Positions 1-9,219 of a DNA stretch of 64,000 nt are shown here, piece after piece. The DNA is from UPXZ01 sp047974405 (lineage in GTDB: Bacteria; Bacteroidota; Bacteroidia; Bacteroidales; Paludibacteraceae). The translations under genes and the position numbers were made by a program. The first letter of the stretch is position 1. Every line of letters starts with the position of its first letter. The stretch is from assembly GCA_047974405.1 (NCBI GenBank), contig JBKECI010000072.1, positions 1 through 64,000 of the forward strand, written 5' to 3'. The notes beneath the pieces were generated by a model. That model saw only the letters and a program-made list of their open reading frames with translations. It had not been told where the DNA came from and did not search any database.

Positions 1-1293
1 ACTACAAATCTGAATTCCAGCATAACCAAAGAGAATGACTTGAATTTAAATTTCAACCACATATCTTACGTTCTTTCTATGCCAACTCAAAGTACAGGCA
101 TCGGATTGTTAAGCTCCAATTTCTCTTTTACCTACAACAAAGTAAGAGACTTTAACAGAACAATCTCCTTGAATGGTTCAAACTTAGGACATTCTCTAAC
201 AGATTTTATAGCGCAATTTACGTACGATGCAAATTTGATAGAAGAAGATTTACAATTTAGCGATAACTTTGACCCTTATACCGATGTGAATGCCATAGGC
301 ACTTTTGCTCCATGGCTTTCGGTATTGGGTTATCAAGGTTATTTGATTAACCCCGGTGTTGATGTCAATAATTACACCACATGGAGCTCTGGTTTTGGAG
401 GGAAAATCAATTTGTACAATAATTTATTTGAAAGAGGTTCTATTAATGAGTACGGATTTGGCTGGGGAGGAAACTTTAGCAATAAGGTCTTTTTAGGAGC
501 CAATCTGAATATAAGTTCTATTGATTATAATCTGGAGGCAATCGTAAATGAAAATTTTAGCGATGGAGGAAATTACAGATTAGTAAGTTTCTTGTCGCAA
601 TCGGGGATAGGGGTAAACTTCAAGATGGGAGCCATAGCATTGCTTACAAATAGTTTGAGAGTTGGAGCAGCGTTACACACTCCCACATTTTACACCATTT
701 CGGAGGCAAATGATTTTTCTCTGCAATCTTCAGAATCGACAAAAAAGGAAATTCCTTCTGTATCGGCAAGTCAAACCTACAGTCTGTCAAGTGCATTTCA
801 GGCACAAGGTAGCTTGGCGTATGTTTTTGGAAAAAAAGGATTGATATCTGCCGAATACAATTACGCCAATTATCCCGGTATGAAATTTTCTGACACAGAT
901 GGAAATAGCGCCAACTACAGATTGGAAAATAGCGGGATGAGTGAAGTGTTGAGAGGAGGACACTTGATTAAGTTAGGCGGCGAATACAAAATAAACAATC
1001 GCGTAGCTTTAAGGGCAGGATACGCGTTTGCGACCGGCGCTACCAATCCTAAGTATGACGATGGTAAAAAGTTGCAATTTTACACTACCCACACCAATAC
1101 CGAATACTTTGACCATCTGAATACCCAATATTATTCGTTGGGAGTAGGTTACAGAGAGGCAAGTTGGTTTGTAGATGTGGCTTATGCCCTAAAGGTAAGA
1201 AATGAAAACTTTTACTCTAATCAAGGAGCACCTGGTGCAAGTTCAACCTCAAATTCCAATAACTTGGTGTGTACGCTAGGTTTCAAGTTCTAA
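1..1293 (+). CDS. Outer membrane transport protein, OmpP1/FadL/TodX family (5' truncated by window)
   Basis: The reading frame is open from the first base, so the true start lies upstream of the window; the TTG at 40 is not a convincing start. About 430 residues are visible. The sequence is rich in alternating aromatic and polar segments typical of an outer membrane beta barrel and ends in a terminal Phe (GFKF), the usual barrel sorting signal. The central and C-terminal pattern resembles Bacteroidota FadL-type proteins, which pass hydrophobic molecules across the outer membrane; these are often labelled hemin receptor without evidence. The substrate cannot be told. It stands alone ahead of uvrA, with no sign of co-transcription. 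Family assignment is by resemblance; barrel nature is fairly sure. Confidence 0.75.
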   Translation, partial: TTNLNSSITKENDLNLNFNHISYVLSMPTQSTGIGLLSSNFSFTYNKVRDFNRTISLNGSNLGHSLTDFIAQFTYDANLIEEDLQFSDNFDPYTDVNAIGTFAPWLSVLGYQGYLINPGVDVNNYTTWSSGFGGKINLYNNLFERGSINEYGFGWGGNFSNKVFLGANLNISSIDYNLEAIVNENFSDGGNYRLVSFLSQSGIGVNFKMGAIALLTNSLRVGAALHTPTFYTISEANDFSLQSSESTKKEIPSVSASQTYSLSSAFQAQGSLAYVFGKKGLISAEYNYANYPGMKFSDTDGNSANYRLENSGMSEVLRGGHLIKLGGEYKINNRVALRAGYAFATGATNPKYDDGKKLQFYTTHTNTEYFDHLNTQYYSLGVGYREASWFVDVAYALKVRNENFYSNQGAPGASSTSNSNNLVCTLGFKF

Positions 1294-1552
1294 AATTGAG
1301 TAAACGCGATTTGTGTTTTTCTCTACATATAGTTCTCCGCAAAACATTAAGGTATTCATGTCAAATCTCCTTTGTCGAAATTGTGTCGGCACATTCGGCA
1401 GAGTGAAAATCTGATAGCGGTTTGTAGCCCCTATCGTATTCAACTGATAAGAATGAGATGTTTTTGCGGACAATTATTTTTTAAACAATTTAGCCAATGT
1501 AAATAGACGGAATTGCACATCTGCGAATCAACTCCAACCGATAAATTTTCCT
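1294..1552. other. Intergenic stretch, possible minus-strand coding relic
   Basis: Between the barrel gene and the uvrA promoter I see no RNA gene or clear terminator. A minus-strand frame of 65 codons (1473 down to 1276) overlaps the end of the upstream gene and reads more protein-like than most noise frames (for example CGELYVEKNTNRVYSI). It has no promoter or ribosome binding site I can see and matches no family I recognise. It could be a decayed gene end or chance. Confidence 0.25.
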
Positions 1553-1560
1553 TACCTTTG
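1553..1560 (+). promoter_or_regulatory. -7 box of the uvrA promoter (TACCTTTG)
   Basis: Exact match to the Bacteroidota primary sigma -7 consensus TAnnTTTG, about 40 bases before the chosen uvrA start. No good -33 element was found at the expected spacing. Confidence 0.55.
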
Positions 1561-1601
1561 CAGATTCTTTTTTTTTGAAAACAAGGGAAAATATATTTTA
1601 T

Positions 1602-4415
1602 ATGTCGAAAAAAGGAAATATTATCATAAAAGGGGCTCGCACCCACAATTTGAAGAATATTGATATAGAAATTCCACGCAATCAACTGGTTGTGGTAACA
1701 GGGCTTTCGGGCTCAGGAAAATCATCATTGGCTTTTGATACCGTCTATGCCGAAGGACAGCGCCGATACGTGGAAAGCTTGTCCTCTTACGCACGCCAGT
1801 TTTTGGGAAGAATGTCCAAGCCCGAAGTGGACTACATCAAAGGCATACCACCCGCAATTGCCATAGAGCAGAAGGTAAATACACGCAATCCTCGCTCTAC
1901 GGTAGGGACTTCCACTGAGATATACGAATACCTGAAACTGCTTTACGCTCGCATCGGGAAAACATATTCGCCTGTAAGCGGCAATTTAGTCAAAAAGCAT
2001 GAAGCGGAAGATGTGGTACAGCAAGCATTGAAATATACCGAAGGGACAAGAATGATGATTCTTTCGCCCGTGGCATGCAAACATCAAGATTGCATACGGG
2101 AGACTCTAAAACAATATCTCCTAAGTGGTTTCAGCCGAATAGCCATAGACGGAGAAGTTGTTTCTATACAAGAACTTTTGGGTGGTAACTCAAATATATC
2201 GGAGGATAAGCAGTATTATTTGGTCATTGACAGACTCACCGTAGATAAAACCACAGAGGGGATAAGTCGCTTGACCGATTCGGTAGAAACAGCATTTTAT
2301 GAGGGGAAAGAGAGGTGCATATTGCAGGTATTGCCGGAGGATGATAGAAATACTGAGCTATTTGAATTTTCGAAAGAATTTGAAACAGACGGAATAAAGT
2401 TTGAACTACCCGGCGAAAACATGTTCAGTTTCAATAATCCGTTGGGTGCTTGCCCCCAGTGTGAAGGCTTTGGGAGGGTTATAGGGATCGATGAAGATTT
2501 AGTTATACCTAATAAAACGCTCTCCGTATATCAGGATGCCGTAATGCCCTGGCGGGGAGAAATTATGAGCGAATGGAAAAAAGAGTTGATTTATCATGCC
2601 GACAAGTTTCAATTTCCAATCCACAAGCCCTATATGGATTTGAATAAAGAGCAAAAACAATTGCTCTGGCAGGGGAATCGCCATTTTGGAGGTATCAATA
2701 CATTTTTCGAATTTTTGGAATCCAATCAGTACAAAATTCAATATCGGGTAATGCTAGCTCGATACAGAGGAAAAACCACCTGCCCGAAATGTAACGGCTC
2801 TCGACTAAAACCAGAGGCAGCTTACGTAAAAATAGACAGAAAGCCCATTACAGAGTTGGTTTTGATGCCTATTACCGAACTGAAAGTATTCCTTGAAAAT
2901 ATCCGGTTGGACGACCATGACGCTGTGATAGGAAAACGATTGCTTACCGAGATAAATAGTCGCGTAAATTATCTGTTGGAAGTGGGGCTAGGCTATTTGA
3001 CCCTCAACAGGCTTTCAAATACACTTTCGGGAGGAGAAAGCCAGCGGGTAAATTTGGCTTCGTCTTTGGGTAGCAGTTTGGTAGGCTCTATTTATATATT
3101 GGACGAACCATCCATCGGGTTACATTCCAGAGATACGCGTCTACTTATAAAAGTGCTGGAACAGTTGCGAGACTTAGGAAATACGGTTTTGGTTGTCGAA
3201 CATGATGAAGAAATTATGCGCGCAGCCGATTATATTATAGACATTGGACCTGAAGCGGGAAGATTGGGCGGAAATATAGTATTTCAGGGAAAAATAGAAG
3301 ATGCTTTGAAAGAGAATATAGGGAGAAACACCATAGATTCTTATACCATTAAATATCTGCAACATACCGAGAATATTGCCATACCTACTTATCGAAGAAA
3401 GTGGAATAACTACATTGAGGTGGTAGGAGCAAGAGAAAATAATCTAAAAAATATTGATGTGAAATTTCCTCTGAATGCAATGACGGTAGTTACGGGTGTG
3501 AGCGGATCTGGGAAATCGTCGTTGGTAAAAAATGTTTTTTATGCCGCTTTGAAAAAGATGTACGGCGGCGTAGCAGAAAAAACAGGGCAATTTTCTGAAA
3601 TAAAAGGGAGCACTCATCTGATTCATGATATAGAATTTGTAGATCAAAATCCTATTGGACGCTCCTCTCGTTCCAATCCGGTTACTTACATAAAGGCTTA
3701 TGACGAGATAAGAAAACTTTTTGCCGACCAACAGCTCTCCAAGCAAATGGGATTTACGGCAGGTCACTTTTCATTCAACACTCCGGGAGGGAGGTGTGAA
3801 GAGTGCCAGGGAGAAGGGACGGTAACGATAGAGATGCAGTTTATGGCTGATTTGGTATTGGAATGCGAGCACTGTCACGGCAAACGATTCAAGCAAGATG
3901 TGTTGGATATTCTCTACAAAGGGGTAAATATATATGATGTGTTGGATATGACGGTAAGTCAGGCTATCGAATTTTTCGAAAAACAAGGAGGGAATACCGA
4001 AAAACGCATTATAAAACGGCTTCGACCTTTGCAGGAGGTAGGTATCGGATATGTGAAGTTGGGACAATCTTCCAGTACGCTTTCGGGAGGAGAAAGCCAA
4101 CGGGTAAAGTTGGCTTCGTTTCTTGCCAACGAAAAACAGGAACCTACAATTTTTGTGTTTGACGAACCTACTACAGGTCTTCACTTTCACGATATAAAAG
4201 TACTCTTAAAGGCACTCAACGCTTTGATAGACAAAGGACATACCGTAATTATTATCGAACACAATATGGAGATGATAAAATGTGCCGATCATATTATCGA
4301 TATCGGTCCTGAGGGAGGCGATAAAGGGGGAAAAGTCGTATTTGAAGGAACTCCCGATAACCTGATAAAAAACGATAATTCTTATACCGGAAAATTTTTG
4401 AAAGAGAAGATATAA
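1602..4415 (+). CDS. uvrA: Excinuclease ABC subunit A
   Basis: DNA-damage recognition ATPase of nucleotide excision repair; it works as a dimer with UvrB in the cytoplasm. 937 residues, about the family length. Visible features: first Walker A GLSGSGKSS (residues 34-42), zinc-binding CPQC (about 284) and CPKC (about 394), first signature LSGGESQR (about 477), second Walker A GVSGSGKSS (about 632), second zinc module with CEEC (about 732) and CEHC (about 755), second signature LSGGESQR (about 827), and DEPTTGLH (about 854). I start at ATG 1602 (MSKKGN) because it aligns with the family N-terminus; the TTG at 1575 would add nine unlikely residues. Bacteroidota commonly carry two UvrA paralogues; the SSYARQFLGRM region suggests the form with KPEVDYIKGIPPAIAIEQK. 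Monocistronic. Confidence 0.96.
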   Translation: MSKKGNIIIKGARTHNLKNIDIEIPRNQLVVVTGLSGSGKSSLAFDTVYAEGQRRYVESLSSYARQFLGRMSKPEVDYIKGIPPAIAIEQKVNTRNPRSTVGTSTEIYEYLKLLYARIGKTYSPVSGNLVKKHEAEDVVQQALKYTEGTRMMILSPVACKHQDCIRETLKQYLLSGFSRIAIDGEVVSIQELLGGNSNISEDKQYYLVIDRLTVDKTTEGISRLTDSVETAFYEGKERCILQVLPEDDRNTELFEFSKEFETDGIKFELPGENMFSFNNPLGACPQCEGFGRVIGIDEDLVIPNKTLSVYQDAVMPWRGEIMSEWKKELIYHADKFQFPIHKPYMDLNKEQKQLLWQGNRHFGGINTFFEFLESNQYKIQYRVMLARYRGKTTCPKCNGSRLKPEAAYVKIDRKPITELVLMPITELKVFLENIRLDDHDAVIGKRLLTEINSRVNYLLEVGLGYLTLNRLSNTLSGGESQRVNLASSLGSSLVGSIYILDEPSIGLHSRDTRLLIKVLEQLRDLGNTVLVVEHDEEIMRAADYIIDIGPEAGRLGGNIVFQGKIEDALKENIGRNTIDSYTIKYLQHTENIAIPTYRRKWNNYIEVVGARENNLKNIDVKFPLNAMTVVTGVSGSGKSSLVKNVFYAALKKMYGGVAEKTGQFSEIKGSTHLIHDIEFVDQNPIGRSSRSNPVTYIKAYDEIRKLFADQQLSKQMGFTAGHFSFNTPGGRCEECQGEGTVTIEMQFMADLVLECEHCHGKRFKQDVLDILYKGVNIYDVLDMTVSQAIEFFEKQGGNTEKRIIKRLRPLQEVGIGYVKLGQSSSTLSGGESQRVKLASFLANEKQEPTIFVFDEPTTGLHFHDIKVLLKALNALIDKGHTVIIIEHNMEMIKCADHIIDIGPEGGDKGGKVVFEGTPDNLIKNDNSYTGKFLKEKI

Positions 4416-4453
4416 AAAGCGCTTGCTGTCTTACATCGCGTGAGGCAGCAAGC
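4415..4453 (-). terminator. Intrinsic terminator between convergent uvrA and the PspC operon
   Basis: A 14-pair stem (4421-4434 with 4440-4453, including G-U pairs) closes a 5-base loop. Read on the minus strand it is followed by a run of five T (bases 4415-4419), so it best terminates the minus-strand operon. No T run follows it on the plus strand, though it may also slow uvrA transcripts. Confidence 0.75.
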
Positions 4454-4481
4454 AGATTGTAGTTAAATTTATGATAATAAT

Positions 4482-6185
4482 CTAATCAATATCCTGAAAA
4501 TCAATATTTGAACTCCCACTCGTTACCGATTTTCTTACTTCCGGATTACCTTTACATACTATGTTGCTTGCTCCATCAGCATTGCCTGTAAAGCTCTCTT
4601 TAACTCTGACTATAGCTTTGCTTGCCCCGTTCAAACGTATATCTGCTTGGTTGGCAGTCAAATCGTTGGCATCTATTTTTGAGGCTCCGCTTGCTTCTGT
4701 TTCCAGTAGATTGGTAAAGCCTCGTATCTCCAATTTAGAGGCTCCGGAGAGTTCCATTTTTACTCTCTCGGCGTTGGAAAAATTGAGATTTCCTTTGCTT
4801 GCCCCGCTCATTTCTATTCTGATATTTTTGATAGGGAAAGCATTCTTAAAGTTGATTTTGGTTGCCCCTTGTAGATACAGAGCGGTCAAACTGTCCATTC
4901 CTATCCGGATTTTTATTTTGGGTTTTATCAACAAATCCGAAGAATATATTTTTAATATCCCGTTTTCTACTTCTGTTTTGACTTTGGGTAAATACTCTTT
5001 GACAGTAGAGACTTCAATAGTTTTTTCGTTTTGGTATGTAAGTTCAATATCCATAACTCCCAAAGCTTCAATAGCATAAAAAGGATGTGTCGCGATTCTG
5101 TTTTCTACAAACCATTTTGGATTGTTACTTCTGGAGTAGTTTTCGTTATCTATCTTCTGAAAATTGGTTTTAAATGCTCTGAAAGTTTCTGCCCCTACAC
5201 TTAAAAACATAAATATTCCAGCAAACCAAAGTATCAATGCTATCCAAAATGGAGTGTTTGAAGTGGCTCTGCCGGTAGTACGAGCGCGAATACTCCAATA
5301 GACCAAAGCAAAAATAGGACAGCCCACAATAAATAAAATGCTGAGAATGAGTAGCGATATCTTTTCTGTAGATATTCCTTCGAGTATTCGATATATATTG
5401 GGGTCTATGTCGATAAATATTTCAGGCTGAAATAGAAAAATAACGAGACTGAATATTAACGCTCCGGCTATTACTACTCCGATAACGGTGAATAAAACTC
5501 CTACCAAGGTAATCAACACTTTTAATATTGCCTGAAAAAACTGCATAAATTTATTGCCGGTGTTGGTTGCCGACTCTTTAAATTTATCGCTTTCCAAGTA
5601 GTTTTTGGCATCGTTCATCTTGTTTTTGATAGTCTCAATATTTACTACTTCGCCTCTCATTGCCATTTTTTGCGTAGTTGTCTCCGCTCTGGGTATAATG
5701 ACCCACAGCACCAAGTAAATGGGGATAATAGAACCCAGCCCTATCAATACAAGTACAACAAGAATGATTCGCACTAGGGTAGCATCCCAGCCAAGATATG
5801 CCGCCAATCCGGCGCAAATACCACTCAACAGTCCATTGTCCATATCTCTGTAAAAGTGCCTTGAGTTCGTATTGGCTTTTTCACCGGTTTCATTCGGCTT
5901 TTCCTCATCGTATTTTTTTTTGTCGTCCGAAAACTGATCGGGTTTTCCCATAACGCTCACAATGTGGTTTACATCTTCAGAAATAATCACATTTTTATTT
6001 TTCCCGAGACGTTCCGAAAAGAGTTCGGCTATGCGTGCTTCAATATCCGATATGATTTCCGCTTTGCCCTCTTCCGAGTTGAGATGGTGGTTCACGTCTG
6101 AAAGATAAGCTTGGAGCAAATCGTATGCGTCCTCATCAATGTTGAATACGATTTTGTTCAAGTTAATGGTAAGTGTTTTTTTCAT
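4482..6185 (-). CDS. PspC-domain membrane protein with C-terminal DUF2807 beta-helix
   Basis: 567 residues. The N-terminal 90 residues form a cytoplasmic region conserved in Bacteroidota PspC proteins. A PspC domain follows at about 108-166 (NGLLSGICAGLAAYLGWD followed by a membrane segment). There are further membrane segments around 215-265, 275-300 and 308-330, then an exported C-terminal DUF2807 (putative adhesin head) domain at about 360-567. That domain carries a GASK-type motif at about residues 440, 461, 481, 500, 520, 538 and 557, one per beta-helix rung. PspC domains act in envelope stress sensing in other bacteria; the role here is not proven. It follows the PadR gene by 2 bases and ends the efflux operon, so it is probably controlled by that repressor. 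Confidence 0.88.
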   Translation of the reverse strand: MKKTLTINLNKIVFNIDEDAYDLLQAYLSDVNHHLNSEEGKAEIISDIEARIAELFSERLGKNKNVIISEDVNHIVSVMGKPDQFSDDKKKYDEEKPNETGEKANTNSRHFYRDMDNGLLSGICAGLAAYLGWDATLVRIILVVLVLIGLGSIIPIYLVLWVIIPRAETTTQKMAMRGEVVNIETIKNKMNDAKNYLESDKFKESATNTGNKFMQFFQAILKVLITLVGVLFTVIGVVIAGALIFSLVIFLFQPEIFIDIDPNIYRILEGISTEKISLLILSILFIVGCPIFALVYWSIRARTTGRATSNTPFWIALILWFAGIFMFLSVGAETFRAFKTNFQKIDNENYSRSNNPKWFVENRIATHPFYAIEALGVMDIELTYQNEKTIEVSTVKEYLPKVKTEVENGILKIYSSDLLIKPKIKIRIGMDSLTALYLQGATKINFKNAFPIKNIRIEMSGASKGNLNFSNAERVKMELSGASKLEIRGFTNLLETEASGASKIDANDLTANQADIRLNGASKAIVRVKESFTGNADGASNIVCKGNPEVRKSVTSGSSNIDFQDID

Positions 6186-6187
6186 AG

Positions 6188-6565
6188 CTACACGTCTTGT
6201 TTGTTTTCAGACGATGATTCCGGAACACCATTCGTCTTGTTTTTTTCTTTTATTTTTTGTATTGTTTCATTTATTTCTCCCCATGCCCTCTCCAATTCTT
6301 GCGAAAAAATATCTCCTTCTTCGGTAATTTCATAATATTTTCGTGGTGGCCCTTGCAAAGACTCTTCCCATTTATAGGCAAGTAAATTGTTATTTTTCAG
6401 CCTGTTGAGCAGGGGGTATAATGTTCCTTCCACAACTATCAGTTTAGCCTCTTTCAATTCGGAAATAATATCGGAGGTATAAGCGGACTTATTCTTGAGA
6501 ATAAGCAGTATGCAATGCTCCAAATATCCTCTCCTCATTTGCGATTTTATATTGTCTATATTCAT
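6188..6565 (-). CDS. PadR family transcriptional regulator
   Basis: 125 residues with the winged-helix PadR fold: LEHCILLILKNKSAYTSDII (helix-turn-helix entry), VEGTLYPLLNRLKNNNLL (recognition helix), then the wing GPPRKYYEITEEG and a charged C-terminal dimerisation helix. Start chosen at 6565 (MNIDNIKSQM) because a strong AGAGGAAG ribosome binding site sits just upstream; the more distant ATG at 6604 adds a lysine-rich tail and lacks this. It lies between the TolC-type gene and the PspC gene (2-base gap), so it is probably an autoregulating repressor of the operon. PadR proteins bind sites built from ATGT/ACAT half-sites; matching ACATGT palindromes lie upstream of the operon at 13173-13232. 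Confidence 0.93.
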   Translation of the reverse strand: MNIDNIKSQMRRGYLEHCILLILKNKSAYTSDIISELKEAKLIVVEGTLYPLLNRLKNNNLLAYKWEESLQGPPRKYYEITEEGDIFSQELERAWGEINETIQKIKEKNKTNGVPESSSENKQDV

Positions 6566-6613
6566 ACTTCCTCTTTCTGTCTTCTTCTTCTTTACTGAGA
6601 ACAAAATTTGTTT

Positions 6614-7921
6614 TTATTTCATCAATTCCAATAATTTCAGTCTGAATGCATACTCGTACTTGGCTTGTGTCTGTTCTGAGAGAGCTTGAGCCAAATTGGT
6701 TTTAGCTTGGTTGGTTTCAAACTGATTGGTTTTTCCGGCATCAAATTTTTGCGATGCAAATCTATAAGCCTCTTCACTCGCTTTGACAGATATTTTTGCC
6801 GATTCCCAACTATTTTTTGCAGCAATGGCGTTGTAGTAGGCTTGCTCTATACTTTTGCGGAGTTCCAGTTTTGTTTTATCAATCTCTATTTTGGCATTTT
6901 CCATAGTCAACTTGGCGTTTTCAACCTGACTGCGTGTTTGAAATTTATTAAAGATAGGGATGGATAATCCCAAATTTATTCCCGATTGTATATTGTTTTT
7001 GAATTGGTCTCCAAATGTTGGGTTATTGTTTGAAATACTCATTTTGTAATATCCGGTTCCCCAATTGGCGCCGAGACTCAAACGTGGATAATAATATGAT
7101 TTGGCTATGTCGATATTTTTTTCGCTTATTTGCAATCGGTATTGCGCTCCTCTTATCTCCGGACGATTTTGCAGGGCACTTTGATATACTTCGGTGGCGG
7201 AGAGTACCGATAGCTCATTTTTAAAAATATCTTCGGGGATGGTAATATCCAAACTGCTGTTATCCTCCAAATTCATCACCTGTGCCAAGTCTAGCAATGC
7301 TAGATTCAGATTATTTTCGGCTTTTACGCGTGAGAGTTCTTCTTTGGCTTCTTGGGCTGTAAGTTCATATATTTCGCCTTCGGCAAGTTTGCCTGCCACT
7401 ATCAGTTCTTTTCTTCGGCTTAGGTTTTCTCTCGTAATAGACAGCTGATTTTCAGAGTTTTTTAAAAGTTCTTTGTTTTGAAGTACTTGTAAAAATACGG
7501 TAGATACATTTACAATGATGTCTTTTTCTACTTTTTCCACATCGGCACCGGAAGCCAGCAATTCTGTTTGTCTTGCTTCGATGTTGTATTTCATTCTCAT
7601 TCCGTCAAATAGCGTTAAGCTGGTATTCAATCCAAAAGAGGTGGTTTGAGAGTTGGAACTGACGTAGTTATTATCAACTGTAAGCGACCTGCCAAATCCG
7701 AAACTTTGCCCTATTGAGCCGTTCAGATCGGGAAGCAAATCGTATTTCGACTGTTTATATGCAATCTCTTTTGATTTGTGAGCCAGTTGCTGTTGCAACA
7801 TAGTACGGTTATTTTCCAAAGCAGTATTGATACACTGTTCCAGTGTCCATGTCTTTTGGGCGGTGATAGTTGATACGAGCAAAAATAAACTGATTGCTGT
7901 GGATATTATTTTCGATTTCAT
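6614..7921 (-). CDS. TolC family outer membrane efflux channel
   Basis: 435 residues: a signal peptide (MKSKIISTAISLFLLVSTITAQ), then two OEP repeats rich in long helices (TLEQCINTALENNRTMLQQQ near 26-45; the second around 235-430 with GLSIPIFNKFQTRSQVENA). Forms the trimeric outer membrane duct for a tripartite efflux pump. It sits directly after the periplasmic adaptor gene (31-base gap), so it is the likely partner of the MacA/MacB-type components upstream. The substrate is unknown. Confidence 0.93.
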   Translation of the reverse strand: MKSKIISTAISLFLLVSTITAQKTWTLEQCINTALENNRTMLQQQLAHKSKEIAYKQSKYDLLPDLNGSIGQSFGFGRSLTVDNNYVSSNSQTTSFGLNTSLTLFDGMRMKYNIEARQTELLASGADVEKVEKDIIVNVSTVFLQVLQNKELLKNSENQLSITRENLSRRKELIVAGKLAEGEIYELTAQEAKEELSRVKAENNLNLALLDLAQVMNLEDNSSLDITIPEDIFKNELSVLSATEVYQSALQNRPEIRGAQYRLQISEKNIDIAKSYYYPRLSLGANWGTGYYKMSISNNNPTFGDQFKNNIQSGINLGLSIPIFNKFQTRSQVENAKLTMENAKIEIDKTKLELRKSIEQAYYNAIAAKNSWESAKISVKASEEAYRFASQKFDAGKTNQFETNQAKTNLAQALSEQTQAKYEYAFRLKLLELMK

Positions 7922-7952
7922 TATTGTTTTTCTTTTTGATGGTGAGCGAATC

Positions 7953-9077
7953 CTATTTCTTGTTATCCAACTTGCCTTCCTTTTTATCGTCTATTATCGC
8001 TCCTCGTATTTTATCTCCTTTTTTAAGTCCTTCTTTGATCTCTATTTTTATACCGTCTGAAAGCCCTATTTTCAAAAATTTCTTGTTGAATTCTTGCGGT
8101 TCTTCTTTTGTGAGAAGATACGCAAATGCGCTGTCGTTGTTAAATTCTACACAACTTTCGGGGACGGTAATCACATTGAGGGCTTCGTCAAATTTTATTT
8201 CGGCATTGGCACTGTAACCAGCACGGACAAATATGCCCGCAGGTACCTTTACGGCAGCTTTCATTTCAAACATAATGGCTCCGCTCTCTTCTATCCCTTT
8301 GGGGGCGATATACTCCAACGTAGCAGCCATTTTATTGTCTTGTAGCGCGCCAATGGTAAGGGTCATAGGCATACCCTCTTTTACGCGTCCTACTTCGGTT
8401 TCGTCCAATTTTCCTACAAACAGCATGTCTTGCATATTGGCAACGGAGGCTATCGTGGTGCCATCGTTAAAGTTATTGGACTGGATAACCGAATTGCCGA
8501 CTTTGACAGGGATGTCGAGTATAGTTCCCGAAACAGTGGAGCGCACCAGTGTGTTGCTGTAGGCAGCCGTACTTTTCGAAACTCCTTCGCGTACCAGGCT
8601 CAGATTGTCTTGAGCGGCTTTCAATTCTTCGGTGTCATTGTTAAATTGTAGAGTAGTTTTTTCGAACTCTTCTTTCGAAATCACTTTTTTCTCAAATAGT
8701 TCTTGCTCGCGGTCAAAGTTGATTTTTGACTGATCAAAAGTCAGTTTTGCACGTGTAACTCTTGATTCTGCCGAACTTAGATTGACCATATCCGGTACTA
8801 CCTTGATTTTTGCAATGATATCTCCGGCATTGATATGGTCTCCCGCTTGCTTGTAAAGTTCCGAAATAATTCCGGACATTTGAGGCTTAATCAGTACTTC
8901 ATTACGGGGTTCTACTTTGCCGGTTGCAACGGTTTTTTTCTCAATAGAACCGGTGCCTACGGTTTCTATCTGATATTTTATCACCTTTGGCTGTGACTTT
9001 TTATACAAAAAGTAGAATGTCCACAACACGAGCAATCCCAAAAGGGATAATAATGAGATTCGAATAATTTTTTTCAT
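7953..9077 (-). CDS. Periplasmic adaptor subunit of a MacAB-type efflux pump (HlyD/RND adaptor family)
   Basis: 374 residues. One N-terminal membrane anchor (residues 5-27, IRISLLSLLGLLVLWTFYFLY), a barrel-sandwich/lipoyl half (VATGKVEPRNEVLIKPQMSG near 50-70), a coiled-coil hairpin with ERE/QELFEKKVISKEEFEK (about 115-165), the second lipoyl half (VRSTVSGTILDIPVKVGN), and a beta-barrel and membrane-proximal domain with a lysine-rich tail. It bridges the inner membrane permease to the TolC-type channel encoded next. Family is clear; the exact substrate is not. It is separated by 142 bases from the upstream permease gene, enough for an internal promoter, but I see no clear -7 box there. Confidence 0.92.
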   Translation of the reverse strand: MKKIIRISLLSLLGLLVLWTFYFLYKKSQPKVIKYQIETVGTGSIEKKTVATGKVEPRNEVLIKPQMSGIISELYKQAGDHINAGDIIAKIKVVPDMVNLSSAESRVTRAKLTFDQSKINFDREQELFEKKVISKEEFEKTTLQFNNDTEELKAAQDNLSLVREGVSKSTAAYSNTLVRSTVSGTILDIPVKVGNSVIQSNNFNDGTTIASVANMQDMLFVGKLDETEVGRVKEGMPMTLTIGALQDNKMAATLEYIAPKGIEESGAIMFEMKAAVKVPAGIFVRAGYSANAEIKFDEALNVITVPESCVEFNNDSAFAYLLTKEEPQEFNKKFLKIGLSDGIKIEIKEGLKKGDKIRGAIIDDKKEGKLDNKK

Positions 9078-9219
9078 TTGTTTGTAATTTGTTTTTTATC
9101 GTCAAAACTTTTGCCCCGTAGCTCCCTGTATCGTTGAAATGGAGAAGTCGAGAGTTTATATATTGTTTTTTTAGTTATAGAAAATTTCTTTTTTAATGAA
9201 AATTAAGACTCGAAGTAGG

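Noticed and set aside
1440..1685. Minus-strand frame of 81 codons across the uvrA start
   Set aside because: Runs antisense over the start of uvrA, has no family pattern and no promoter.
4561..5079. Long plus-strand frame inside the PspC gene
   Set aside because: Antisense shadow of a well-supported protein with low-complexity Leu/Ala/Ser content.
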